Shown: in pieces, positions 54,901 through 64,000 of the stretch
How positions within the stretch are numbered: position 1 is the first letter of the stretch
Layout of the letters: each line of letters opens with the position of its first letter
NCBI RefSeq assembly: GCF_964275005.1
Contig: NC_092686.1
Coordinates: 44,824,333-44,888,332, forward strand
Source: Diadema setosum
Lineage: Eukaryota > Echinodermata > Echinoidea > Diadematoida > Diadematidae
DNA: 64,000 bases
Reading direction: 5' to 3'
Program-made: the position numbers and the translations under genes
The notes under the pieces: generated by a model
What the model saw: the letters and a program-made list of their open reading frames with translations, nothing else
Databases searched by the model: none
What the model was told of the DNA's origin: nothing

Positions 54901-55435
54901 AATTTGAGCCGATAGTATACATGTACTTTCTTCTGTCAAGTTGACTTTTGTGTTTACTGACAAACATTTCATAATTATGTTAAGATATCACCGAATACAT
55001 CAGTCTGTGATTCTTATCTTCTTCTTTTTTCTTCTTTTTAATGCTTTGGTCCATTGCTTCGAAATAATTTTATAACTGTTCTTGATTATTCTCTCTTACT
55101 TGAATAAGATTGGGAAGGCCGGTTAACTTTTTACTATCGTCATTTGTCTGAACTAAAATGATTTCTTCTGTTAGACTGTTTTTATGCCGTTTCCTGATTT
55201 TAAATCAGTTTCTGTTGATGTTCTTTTTTTAGGTTGGAGAGTAGCCCTTAGTTTTAGAATTGTATCTCTTTGTAGAACGTCGCACTGATATCAAACCGTA
55301 AGAGCAGAATCGATGTGTGCTATACTTAAAGATGCATTTCCCCATAAAATTTGCAAAAATGCCGCATATGATTATCATGGTTGACATTGACACTTCTTCT
55401 CTCTTTCAGTCAAGTCTCACAAGAGACGTAAGTAA
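51974..55435 (+). CDS. Small secreted cysteine-rich protein, TAFA-like cysteine spacing (4 exons)
   Basis: Exons are 51974-52064, 53641-53769, 54267-54350 and 55410-55435, giving 109 residues. All three introns are GT-AG and phase 1, common in secreted proteins. Residues 1-19 (MSTKLLLLSMLLITAYCAA) form a clear signal peptide, which favours this start over an in-frame ATG at 51833. An acceptor-like ATTATGCAG ends at 51909. Six cysteines remain in the mature part: C60, C68, C83, C85, C86, C100. RHKR at 70-73 is a possible furin site and the tail is basic (KSHKRRK). The spacing C-x7-C-x14-C-x-C-x2-G-K-I-x-G-x7-C equals the first half of the vertebrate TAFA domain from memory. The TAFA second half is absent. 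Intron 1 has a foldback array and intron 3 a tandem duplication. The gene model is good; the homology is tentative. Confidence 0.75.
52378..52870. repeat. CACGAG foldback array
   Basis: The left half repeats blocks such as GCCCACGAGCTCGACAC in units of roughly 35-50 bases. The right half repeats the inverse (GTGTCGAGCT..GTGGGC) around a centre near 52650. The units differ by many substitutions. It would fold into a long imperfect hairpin. There is no open frame and no transposase. It lies in intron 1 of the secreted-protein gene. Confidence 0.8.
53055..53480. mobile_element. Diverged copy of the TTAA MITE family of 5348-5904
   Basis: AAATGATATTACCCTTGG and TTTAAGTCGAGGGAATGTG match the inverse of the interior of the 5348-5904 element. 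GTGACGTCACGAAATG... then TCTTCTCATCC, and TTTCCTCAAACTTCGTTGATG then GTTGCTGCATTC, match its arm. The ends are decayed. It lies just before exon 2 of the secreted-protein gene. Confidence 0.6.
54402..54960. repeat. Tandem duplication of about 282 bp in intron 3
   Basis: The block beginning CTGTCTTCGTTATGTTTAAC recurs 282 bases later (54409 and 54691) and extends to GTTGAC...TGTTTACT with few differences. It is a recent direct duplication of intron sequence. The small open frame inside is non-coding. Confidence 0.9.
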
Positions 55436-55693
55436 GTCATCAACGACAAAGGATAAGGGATTCTGACGACTACTTCTTCCTCACAACGACCACACACTTC
55501 GTCGGAGCCTATATAATTTGTCTGAAAGAAATCAGCAAGAAAAAAAAATGACAAAAAGAAGCAAATATTTTGATAATCACAGTGATAGCATGTCAAAATA
55601 GTTACTGAAATGGTAGTCACGATAAAGGAGTCATTACTTTGATAAAGAGGTAATAATATTCAAGAAGTCAATGCTGATAAGATGATTTCCGAA

Positions 55694-55699
55694 AATAAA
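55694..55699 (+). terminator. Candidate poly(A) signal for the secreted-protein gene
   Basis: AATAAA about 260 bases after the stop codon, followed by a T/GT-containing stretch. Confidence 0.5.
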
Positions 55700-55749
55700 T
55701 CTTAGTGTGAGATAATACGTTATATAAACTTAATGGGTCTTAATTATCG

Positions 55750-56605
55750 CTGAGATACAAATTTATTTTTTCATCGATCGTCATCAACAGGATGATGATG
55801 ATGATGAAAAGCTACTCACACAAGAAGATACAGGTGCAATGTTAAGCAGGCATGTCTGTAGTTTCATATCATGTTTTAAAGAATTCATAATTTAGTTTGA
55901 TAAGAAATTCTGTCAACGTTTAGCTCTTTCACTTCCAAAACTTACAAATGATAGATTTACCCAAATCAACATCAAAATGGTGCCACCCCCACACATACAT
56001 ACATACACACACTCAAAGAAAAAATGGTTTAAGAGTTGTATGAATCTGTTTTTTAGTGTATTTCTTATTTCTTATTATAATGACGTATTAGTACGCAGGA
56101 TAATCAGGAAGAACACTTTCTTTTATAACTGGATGAGCTTATATAAAACCTGCATGTTTTTGAAAAGAAGACATTATAAATGAATTTTAAAAACATGAGT
56201 TGATAATTATGATTATGAAGAAAAGATGAAGCGGGACAGACTTTGCAGAGAGATTTCATGAAAAATGTAGCATGACAACCAACAGCAAGATAAATGCATA
56301 AGCCATCGATTGGTCATTCGCAAGTATAGTCATTGCAGGTCATTTACTATACCTTTAACGCACCAATAATAGAATTACGTAAAATTATTCTCAACAGCAA
56401 ATTGTTTAGCATGCAATGGGTAGATGGAGAGCAGACAACGCGTGAGTTACTTGCGGTATGTCGTACCATTCTGTCACTAAGAAAAAAATAACCAACAATA
56501 AAATCATCATTGCTTGTCACGACAAACTCTAGTTGATCAGCATCATTGACTTTTCCCGTTTATATATGATTTATTAAATGTATTCGCCTATAACTTATAT
56601 AAATC

Positions 56606-56658
<53 letters not shown>

Positions 56659-57032
56659 TAATTATGTAAGGAGTTTGATCGTAGAACGAGTTAATTCCAT
56701 GCGTGTTGATTTGAGATATTTTCTGTTAAAACTGCAAAAAGTAAGAAAATAATAAGAATACTTGGGTTGCTTTTATTCATAACTCTAAGAATATTCCTTG
56801 TTATGTAACAGCTGACGTGACTTTAAAGGTTTCATTTTGTGTTATTTCATGATGGACTTTGAAATGATTAGAAATTGCGCTTGGTTAGCCCGTTTTTACG
56901 ATCAAACTTAGATATGACAGCTGTCTATATATGCATACTACGATGTACACTCTACGTATGATTATAAATGTGATTGGGTGTTTGTGTACACCTGCAATCC
57001 TAATCATAAACTGGAAATATGTGTGTGTGTGT

Positions 57033-57068
<36 letters not shown>

Positions 57069-59488
57069 TTATGTTGCTGGTGTGTTTAAGCTGACAATCC
57101 CTATCTGTCTTTTCGAAATGATGTCTCAGTTAAAGAACAATTATACATACAATACATACAAATATGAAAACGTTTATCGCAATTGAAGAAAATGATACAA
57201 GAAAAGCTACAACTACAGTGACTCTAATCTGCTGTGTAAATGAAAAGAAAGTGAAACTCTAAACTGAATTAATCTCAACTGTTTTCATGATAAAAAATTG
57301 CGAAAATCATCTACATAGCAATGACGATTTATTTAGTGATGAAAGCTATTACAAAATTTTGCATGAATTGTCAATATCAACAATCACAGTATGTGCGTGA
57401 TTAAAAGAAATTATACAGCTATTACGTAATACTAGGCCTACACCTATTTCTGAAACTGTTATAAAAAATAATCTTGAAAGCCCCACCAAAAAATAGTTTG
57501 CTGATTGTGAGAAGGTGGTTGACATTATCAAGGGGGGGGGGGGGGTTCTTACTACTTCTGATTGGGGTCCAGGGGCAAACCTGCGGGAGAAAGGGTCCTT
57601 CTATGGCATATAGGTTAGATTGGTTTGCAATTAAGTTTTTCTTCTTTCGATAAAGTACAGACCACCATGTGGTGTGTCAGCGTATGTGCTGGCAGGTACT
57701 GGTAGGTGCAAGCATGTACAGTGTACTTTTATTTTAAAACATTTACTGGGAGGACTTTAACATTAACAGGGCCGGGGAGGGGGGCAGAATCCCCCCCCCC
57801 CCCCGACGTTTTGCGCTGTAATTCTGTAACGCAAAAAGGCCTCGTCGCGAAGCTTCTTGACTTTCTTTGTTCAAGTCTCGCGCAACTTTGGAGACCAAAT
57901 TTGCAACGTCCGCGCATACTTTTTCGAAGCCACGCCCATTTCTGTAACGGCATGTCACCCCAAAACGGGCACAATTTTGTGATTTTGTGTAAATTTTCTA
58001 TGGAAAACAGTGCTCTGTCATGAAAGTCATAAAACCTGATTATTCTTACAATTAATCACTTTCATTGATTAATTTTATGATAATTATGGTAGAAAAGTGG
58101 TCAGTGACAATTTCCAATAAAAAACAAAGAAAAAACAAAAGTTGAAAAACAAATAATACATAAGAAATTCTGAAAACAAAATACATAAGAATTGAAATGA
58201 CTTTTGGAAGTTTTAGTGATGTACATTTACAGATTTACAGACCAAAAAATAGACTCTCAATGCTTTTAATTATGCTAAAATATGATCTTGAGCTTAATTT
58301 GCATAATTAATCCAAATTAGAAAATGATTGTTTCAAAAAATCTTATGACACAATCTTGTAGACGTTGGTGTCACGCATGCCAAATTCATGTCGCAATCAC
58401 ACCACTGATAGCCGAGATGGGGGGGGGGGGGGGGGGGGGCGGCGGAACCTGCCCCCTCCGGATTTAGCATAGCCAAAAAAGCCCGGCCTGATGAACTGAA
58501 GAGCTGAAGATGTTATGGAGGAGAGGTGCACTTGATGGTCTCGTCGTCGTTGTAGGCTGTTTCATTAGTCTTGCAGTGTCCAGTATAAATTTTCTCAGAT
58601 CTAATAGATGAGGGTACGCGCATGTGGAACGGAACATTAAGCACCTGGTAGTGGCCTCTGCGAATCCTTGAATTTGGAGATAGAGTGTTGGATTGGATGT
58701 CTACAAGAAAATTCATGAAAGGCCCGGCCCTACAATTTATCTGGCATGTCGACTTCCGCTTTTTGTTTGTGTTTTTTTCACATCTTTATTGTACGTGTAT
58801 TTTTGTGTGTGTCAAAAGGATTGTGTTGGCATAGGGTTGAGGCTGTAATATAGCACATAAAATGCATTGCTTGTTCTATCTAGAATTTGTACTCTTTGCC
58901 GTGTAAGAAAGAAGATAATGAAAATACCCCAAGTCAAACATGTCCATAGCGGCCACCCAAGGGAGACGAAAAAGGTGGCCATTATAGACAGGGTAGGTCT
59001 ATGGCCTTTCTCTTGGAGGAAATTTCTTTTAGTGGCTGTATACGACAGGTGGCCGCCAAGGCAGGCTGGACAGCATTTTATTTTTATTCTATGAACTGCA
59101 TAAGTGGTCATGGGATAGCATGAAACATGGGGTCTGCTGGGTTTCACACCGCCCCATGTTCTTGAACTCGCTCGACACTTGCACTCTCGACATGTCGAGA
59201 GTCACAGAGATCTTTGCGACACACCGACTGGCACTGGCGGCATACATTTATTTTGTACGTCTACGTGCGCGTCTTGAATGCGCTCTCCATTGCATGTGTA
59301 ATGTACGTGTAAACCAATGCGACACGTAGAGATTCTTCATCGCAAGCGCTAGCCAGCCGGCCGCGCGTACCTGCGTGAAAGGAGTGACGTGGAAACCGGA
59401 CAACCGAGCTCGACGAGGGATAGAAGGCGAAAGGCAGCTATAAATTCTGTCGAAGAAGCTCATATTGTCAACCACACCGTCAGTAATA
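55750..59488. other. Intergenic stretch upstream of COPG
   Basis: No gene was seen. It holds (AT)n at about 56609-56656, (GT)n at 57020-57066, an element with GGCCGGG/CCCGGCC ends at about 57768-58490 with poly-C and poly-G runs, and a GTGGCC-type inverted repeat around 58940-59055 (GGCCACC and GGTGGCC blocks). CpG density rises over 59230-59500, as expected near a promoter. Confidence 0.5.
57768..58490. mobile_element. Element with GGGCCGGG / AGCCCGGCC ends and inner poly-C and poly-G runs
   Basis: The left end is CAGGGCCGGGGAGGGGGG followed by a C run. The right end mirrors it, with a G run, GCCCCCTCC and AGCCCGGCC. The inverse order supports a foldback-type element of about 720 bp. A related G/C block is at 17788. 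Frames inside are compositional. Confidence 0.5.
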
Positions 59489-62400
59489 ATGTTGAGACGC
59501 GACAAAAAAGACGAAGAAGATGGTAAGGGTTGATTAACCATGGTTTCATAAATTTTGTATAGATGAGAAATTAGGTCTTATTGTTCGAAAGGACAAGTGT
59601 ATGTGCATGTATTGTAAATGGTCCCATGTATTCAAAAGTGTGTGGTATTAATCCTCTTGTCTTTGCTACGGCTGTTTAAAAAAAAAGAAAAAAAAAGACT
59701 CTAAAGAAGGTTCTCTAAAATGATTCTAGACTCGTAATGAAGAGAGACGAGGCATTAGGAGTTATAAGCGTATAGACCTGTCTAAAGACACCTGCATGTT
59801 GCACGCACCTAAAATTACTATTTTAAAACTTAAAATTTACAAGACTGACGAGTTTACAATTAATAAATAGTCAAATAGATCTAAACAATCCTTGTCGAAA
59901 GTTGTTGATTTCATGGTTGTTAGGCAAGGGTATCAAGGCTAACGTTAGAAGCCTGCTACAGGTAGAAACCTATAAATTATGCTTTTGTGCATGGTCAAAC
60001 CTGGGCACGGGAGGTCGAACTTTGGTGCGGATGCCAATAATTTAATTTAGTATTAGTAAATTAAATATGCAAAATTATCAAGGATTATGTTTAATCTAAA
60101 GTTCCACTATCGAGACTACAATCTGTAGAAGTGTAACCATCATGTTCATATGTCTGTATTTCTCTATTTGTTTTTGTCAAACAGGATCCAACCCATTCCA
60201 AAATTTGGATAGGAGTGCCGTACTCCAGGAAGTAAGTATGAAAACAATGGCAGTGCATCCATGATTTTGATTTTCTCCAATTAAGTCATGCTTATACAAC
60301 TCAGTCTATTTTGAAGTCCCAGATAGATAGGCACCAGACTAAGATATTTAAAACTTGTACTGTAAAACACATTATTTTCGCGAATTGGAGCCGATGGCCT
60401 TTTTCACAGCATGAAATTTTTCGAGTGGCCTGTAACATTCAATGCATAGACTCTATATCATAGACAAGAATGCTCTCATGCATTCTGATTTCACAAATCT
60501 TGGCTCTCGTGAAATTAGCAAAATTAAAATGTACATGAACATTCCTTGTTTTACAGTACTTAATACAGTGACATTGTTATTACATACATGCTTATTGTGT
60601 GATTTGTGCAAAATTGGTGGAATACTTTTAGTAGTCATCAGTTGCAGGAGAGGGATTTGGGAATACTGTACTTTATTCACTAAAACTGTACATGTCCATG
60701 GTCAAAACTTTTCTGGACAATTTTTTGGAAGGTGGAGTGGTTGCTCACTGCACTGCTGTGACCATCATTCTTTCACATATTTCATATTTGTCATATTGAT
60801 GGATTGTATGGAAACCATATGTGTGAATGAATATATAACAGAGAACTTGTAGTTGGAATTATTTTTGTTAAATCTTTTCTGTGTATCTCAAGTGTTACAC
60901 ATTTAGTGATGCGATGAAGGTATGCAAGTGTGCTAGCATCTCAGCACGGAAAGAACTTCTCACATGCAATTCATATCACTTTGCTATCAGGCTCGAACAT
61001 TCAATGCTACGCCAATCAACCCTCGGAAATGCTGTCACATTCTCACCAAGATCATGTACATCATCATCCAGGTAAGTTAGCTTGAAGTCGTGCAAACGTG
61101 AGTGTGAGACTGGTCAGAACTTAAAATTGTAAATACTAATTGATGCTCAATGTTATTTATTTACACATAAATGTATGTCTGTCCTTTACACTTGAAAATT
61201 TACAAAGATTTGAAACCAAAATCAATATTAAATTGCCCTCTTAAATCATGTCATATAAATAACAAAAGATCAACAAAGAATTTCAAATCTTCAGAGAGCT
61301 TTACAATACTGTTAAAGGTCAGAAAATGAAGAATTATCAACCTGATGTCCAGGTAACAGACTGTTTTGCAGCAGTCTTCAGCATTTCTTTTCAATTCTGC
61401 AAAACAATCTTGTCAGTTTTGCATTGGATGTCTCATTACTTAACATTTTGATATTGTCATGTATGAGGTCAGGTATGAGGTCAAAACTCCTCCCTCCTCT
61501 AAGTCATATCATGTTTGCATGCTAAGTAGTGTGTGAGAGCCTTCAATCAGAGTATTGTGTATTTGTTTTTTCCATCGATTCAGGGAGAGCCTATCGGAAC
61601 TATGGAGGCCACAGAGACCTTCTTTGCTATGACAAAGCTTTTTCAATCAAATGATGTGAGTATGCTTTGTGTGTGATCTTTAGCCAAAGATTCCTGTACT
61701 GTACATACTACAGTCAGATCAGCTGTGTTTATTTATGATATAGTAGAAGTGTACATGTTGTGATCATTCCATCTTTACCAAATACCTTTTCTAAGTTGTA
61801 AAGGTAGTATGCTGAGTGTTTACTATTATACTTTTTTGTTAAGGTATTTTGTAGAAGTTACCTGTTCATTGATAGCTTGAAACTATGATAGCTTTTTCAA
61901 ATGTGGTGTACACATCATCAAATATGAAGATGAAAGTAAAAAGTTATCGTATATTAGATTCCTTGGTTGTGATTTATTGCTACATGAATGTTTTATTGAA
62001 TCATATCAAGATGATATGAATCATGAGAGATAACATGAATCATGAATCATTTTAGTATCATGAATCATTTTATACTGTTACCTTAATAGCAATAATTATA
62101 TCACAGTTCACATACTTAAGTGTATTGGTAATCACTGTTTGAAGCTGAAAAGAACACCATTTTGGTGGCATCCTTGAAATGGTGTTGATATTCCGTTGTC
62201 TCTGTGCAGGTCATGCTGCGGCGCATGGTCTACCTGGTCATCAAGGAGATGGCCAACTTGGCCGAAGACGTCATCATTGTCACTAGCAGCTTGACCAAGG
62301 ACATGACCGGGAAGGAGGACCTCTATAGGGCAGCCGCCATCAGGGCCCTCTGCAAGATAACTGATGTGAGTCCATCTCAGCGCTGTCTGGCTTGGTAGAG

Positions 62401-63409
62401 GGAGGGCAGCTAGGATAGGTGTTGAGAATGGTATTTTGATAGGAGTTGAAGCGATTGTAATGTAAGCTGTCTGTCACGTGATTGATGGAGGGATTCAATG
62501 AATGAGTGTATTCTGTATCTCTCATGAAATTCAGTATATTTTCCTTGGAATATGACCATTTCCCCATGTTATGTAATCAAACATACTGGCTGCATGCTGA
62601 GCATTGAGACCAAAGAAGCTAGGTTTTGCTGAAGAGTATTACTTCTATGTGTAATTGTAAAGATTTACCTTTTAGGAAAAAAAAATGATGTATAGGAATT
62701 GGTTCATGTTAAGGTCTGTACATAGTGGATATTTGCCCCTTTTTACACATGGAAAGTCTGATTTCCAAAGTCTGATTCCATAGTGCTGGATAAAATTGAA
62801 ATCAATTTGTGAATGACTCACCCCTCCTATCCAGAAACTTATTTTCTAATAACAAGATAAGTCTGTGTTGTGCATGGGTGTTCTCACATCCATCCTGAAC
62901 ATATTGAAAGTTGTCTCTTTAATTCATCTCTTTGATCTGTAGTAATAACATATTATACTACTAGTATATATTCTATATTTGCAGTTCTAAAAAGTATTTA
63001 CAGCCTTCAAAATACTACTGCCTTCAAAATACTACTAGTATATATTCTATTTTTTGCAGTTTTAAAAAGTATTTACAGCCTTCAATGCGGAGAGAAGCAT
63101 GAATATCAATATAATCAGTTGTAGTTTTGGTTCTTATTGATGATGATCTCTATGTCAATGTTATCATTTTCATTATTTAGTTACTATCATGCTCATATCA
63201 CTCCGTCAGTAAATTTGCTGTGGAAAAGAAAAGAATCCCAAAGTCTCTTGTGCTCTGTTTTGTTTGCATGAAGGATGTTAAATATTATGCATTCTGTTAC
63301 TGTTTGCTGTCCACAGAGCTCCATGCTTCAGGGAATTGAGCGCTACATGAAGCAGGCCATTGTAGACAAAGTGTCCAACGTGTCCAGTGCAGCCCTGTGC
63401 TCCTCACTG
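59489..63409 (+). CDS. COPG: Coatomer subunit gamma, N-terminal part (6 exons, continues past window)
   Basis: Exons are 59489-59522, 60185-60231, 60991-61071, 61584-61655, 62210-62365 and 63317-63409, covering 161 residues so far. The last exon ends at a GTAAGT donor. All introns are GT-AG with agreeing phases (1, then 0). The reading [65 protein letters not shown] and [20 protein letters not shown] matches the start of COPG1/COPG2. Coatomer gamma is part of the F-subcomplex of COPI. It helps form vesicles for Golgi-to-ER and intra-Golgi transport and binds Arf1 and cargo tails. The visible part is the adaptin-like alpha-solenoid. Invertebrates usually have one gene, so no paralogue number is given. 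Confidence 0.95.
60358..60558. mobile_element. MITE with TACTGTAAAACA ends, copy in COPG intron 2
   Basis: Starts TACTGTAAAACACATT and ends TTGTTTTACAGTA. It shares TTCGCGAATTGGAGCCGATG with the copy at 46910-47080. The interior has diverged. The longer frame across it is not a gene. Confidence 0.8.
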
Positions 63410-64000
63410 GTAAGTGGTCCAATCAGTCACTGCCCAGTGAACTGTAGTGGTAACATAGTATGTGTGGAATGTTTGATTTTGCTCTGTATGAAAAATTCTG
63501 AAAGTTACAGAGTCATCAATAAATTCAATTTAATTCAATTCAATTAGAAAATCAAAATGTACAGAAGATAATGGTAAGTTGTGGTTTAATGCAACTGATG
63601 ATAATAAATGTACATAATCCATATTGTATGCTTTGTGTGTATTGTGACATGATTTGGTCTGACTACAGTAAATAATGCCCGTTTTTGTTGTTGTTGTCAA
63701 AGTTAAATGGCAAGCATTAAGACAAAACCATGGACTCACAGCTACACTGATGCCATAGCAAGCTTCAATACCATTTGAACTTATCAGTCATCAGGAAAGC
63801 ATCCTTTTACCCCGAGATATAGATACCATTTGTGACCCGCTACAACAAAATGATCCTAAAGTCGGGCGAGGTCGATTATTTGAAAATTGCATGACACAAT
63901 TCCCTAATCTTTCTGCTTTAAATTGATATATAACACGTCTTATAAAAATAATCGGCTGCGGAGATATCGATGTTTAAATGAGAGCATGTCAAGACGTCTG
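63410..64000 (+). other. COPG: COPG intron 6 (incomplete)
   Basis: No further COPG exon was recognised before the window edge. An ATTCAATTTAATTCAATTC run at about 63524-63545 is a short simple repeat resembling LINE tails. Confidence 0.5.

Overview
The window is animal nuclear DNA. Its genes are split by GT-AG introns, intergenic and intronic DNA is AT-rich, microsatellites and poly-C/poly-G tracts are frequent, and short inverted-repeat transposons are abundant. Repeat style (TTAA-flanked foldback MITEs, a GGGCCCGTTGCATAAAA-type MITE, frequent TACATGTA) and protein divergence suggest a marine deuterostome, most likely an echinoderm and perhaps a sea urchin. This placement is inference. No bacterial genes, CRISPR arrays, retroviral or Polinton-like genes were found.

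Six genes were assembled exon by exon, with splice phases that agree throughout. From left to right: LSM8 (minus, 4 exons, 6919-16913, 96 aa); SNRPF (plus, 4 exons, 19517-25512, 88 aa); AMDHD1, imidazolonepropionase of histidine breakdown (minus, 8 exons, 30769-39842, 432 aa); EFCAB10 (plus, 4 exons, 44164-47471, 135 aa, with a GC-AG intron); a small secreted cysteine-rich protein (plus, 4 exons, 51974-55435, 109 aa); and the 5' part of COPG, coatomer gamma (plus, 6 exons from 59489, running off the right edge). A possible last coding exon of another plus-strand gene lies at the left edge.

LSM8 and SNRPF are divergent neighbours that both encode Sm-fold spliceosomal ring subunits. SNRPF and AMDHD1 are convergent neighbours, and they are also close together in vertebrates as I recall, so this looks like retained ancient linkage. 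The small secreted protein is the most novel item. Its cysteine and glycine spacing matches the first half of the vertebrate TAFA (FAM19A) chemokine-like domain as I remember it, but it stops before the second half and ends in a basic tail.

The rest is mostly mobile DNA. A nearly complete LINE (intact ORF1, damaged endonuclease/reverse transcriptase ORF2) lies antisense in LSM8 intron 1. There are at least six TTAA-type foldback MITEs, one inserted in another; TA-flanked short MITEs in several copies; two adjacent tandem-repeat elements in AMDHD1 intron 6; a 1.2-kb palindrome containing two tandem smaller palindromes in SNRPF intron 1; and an unusual CACGAG foldback array in intron 1 of the secreted-protein gene.
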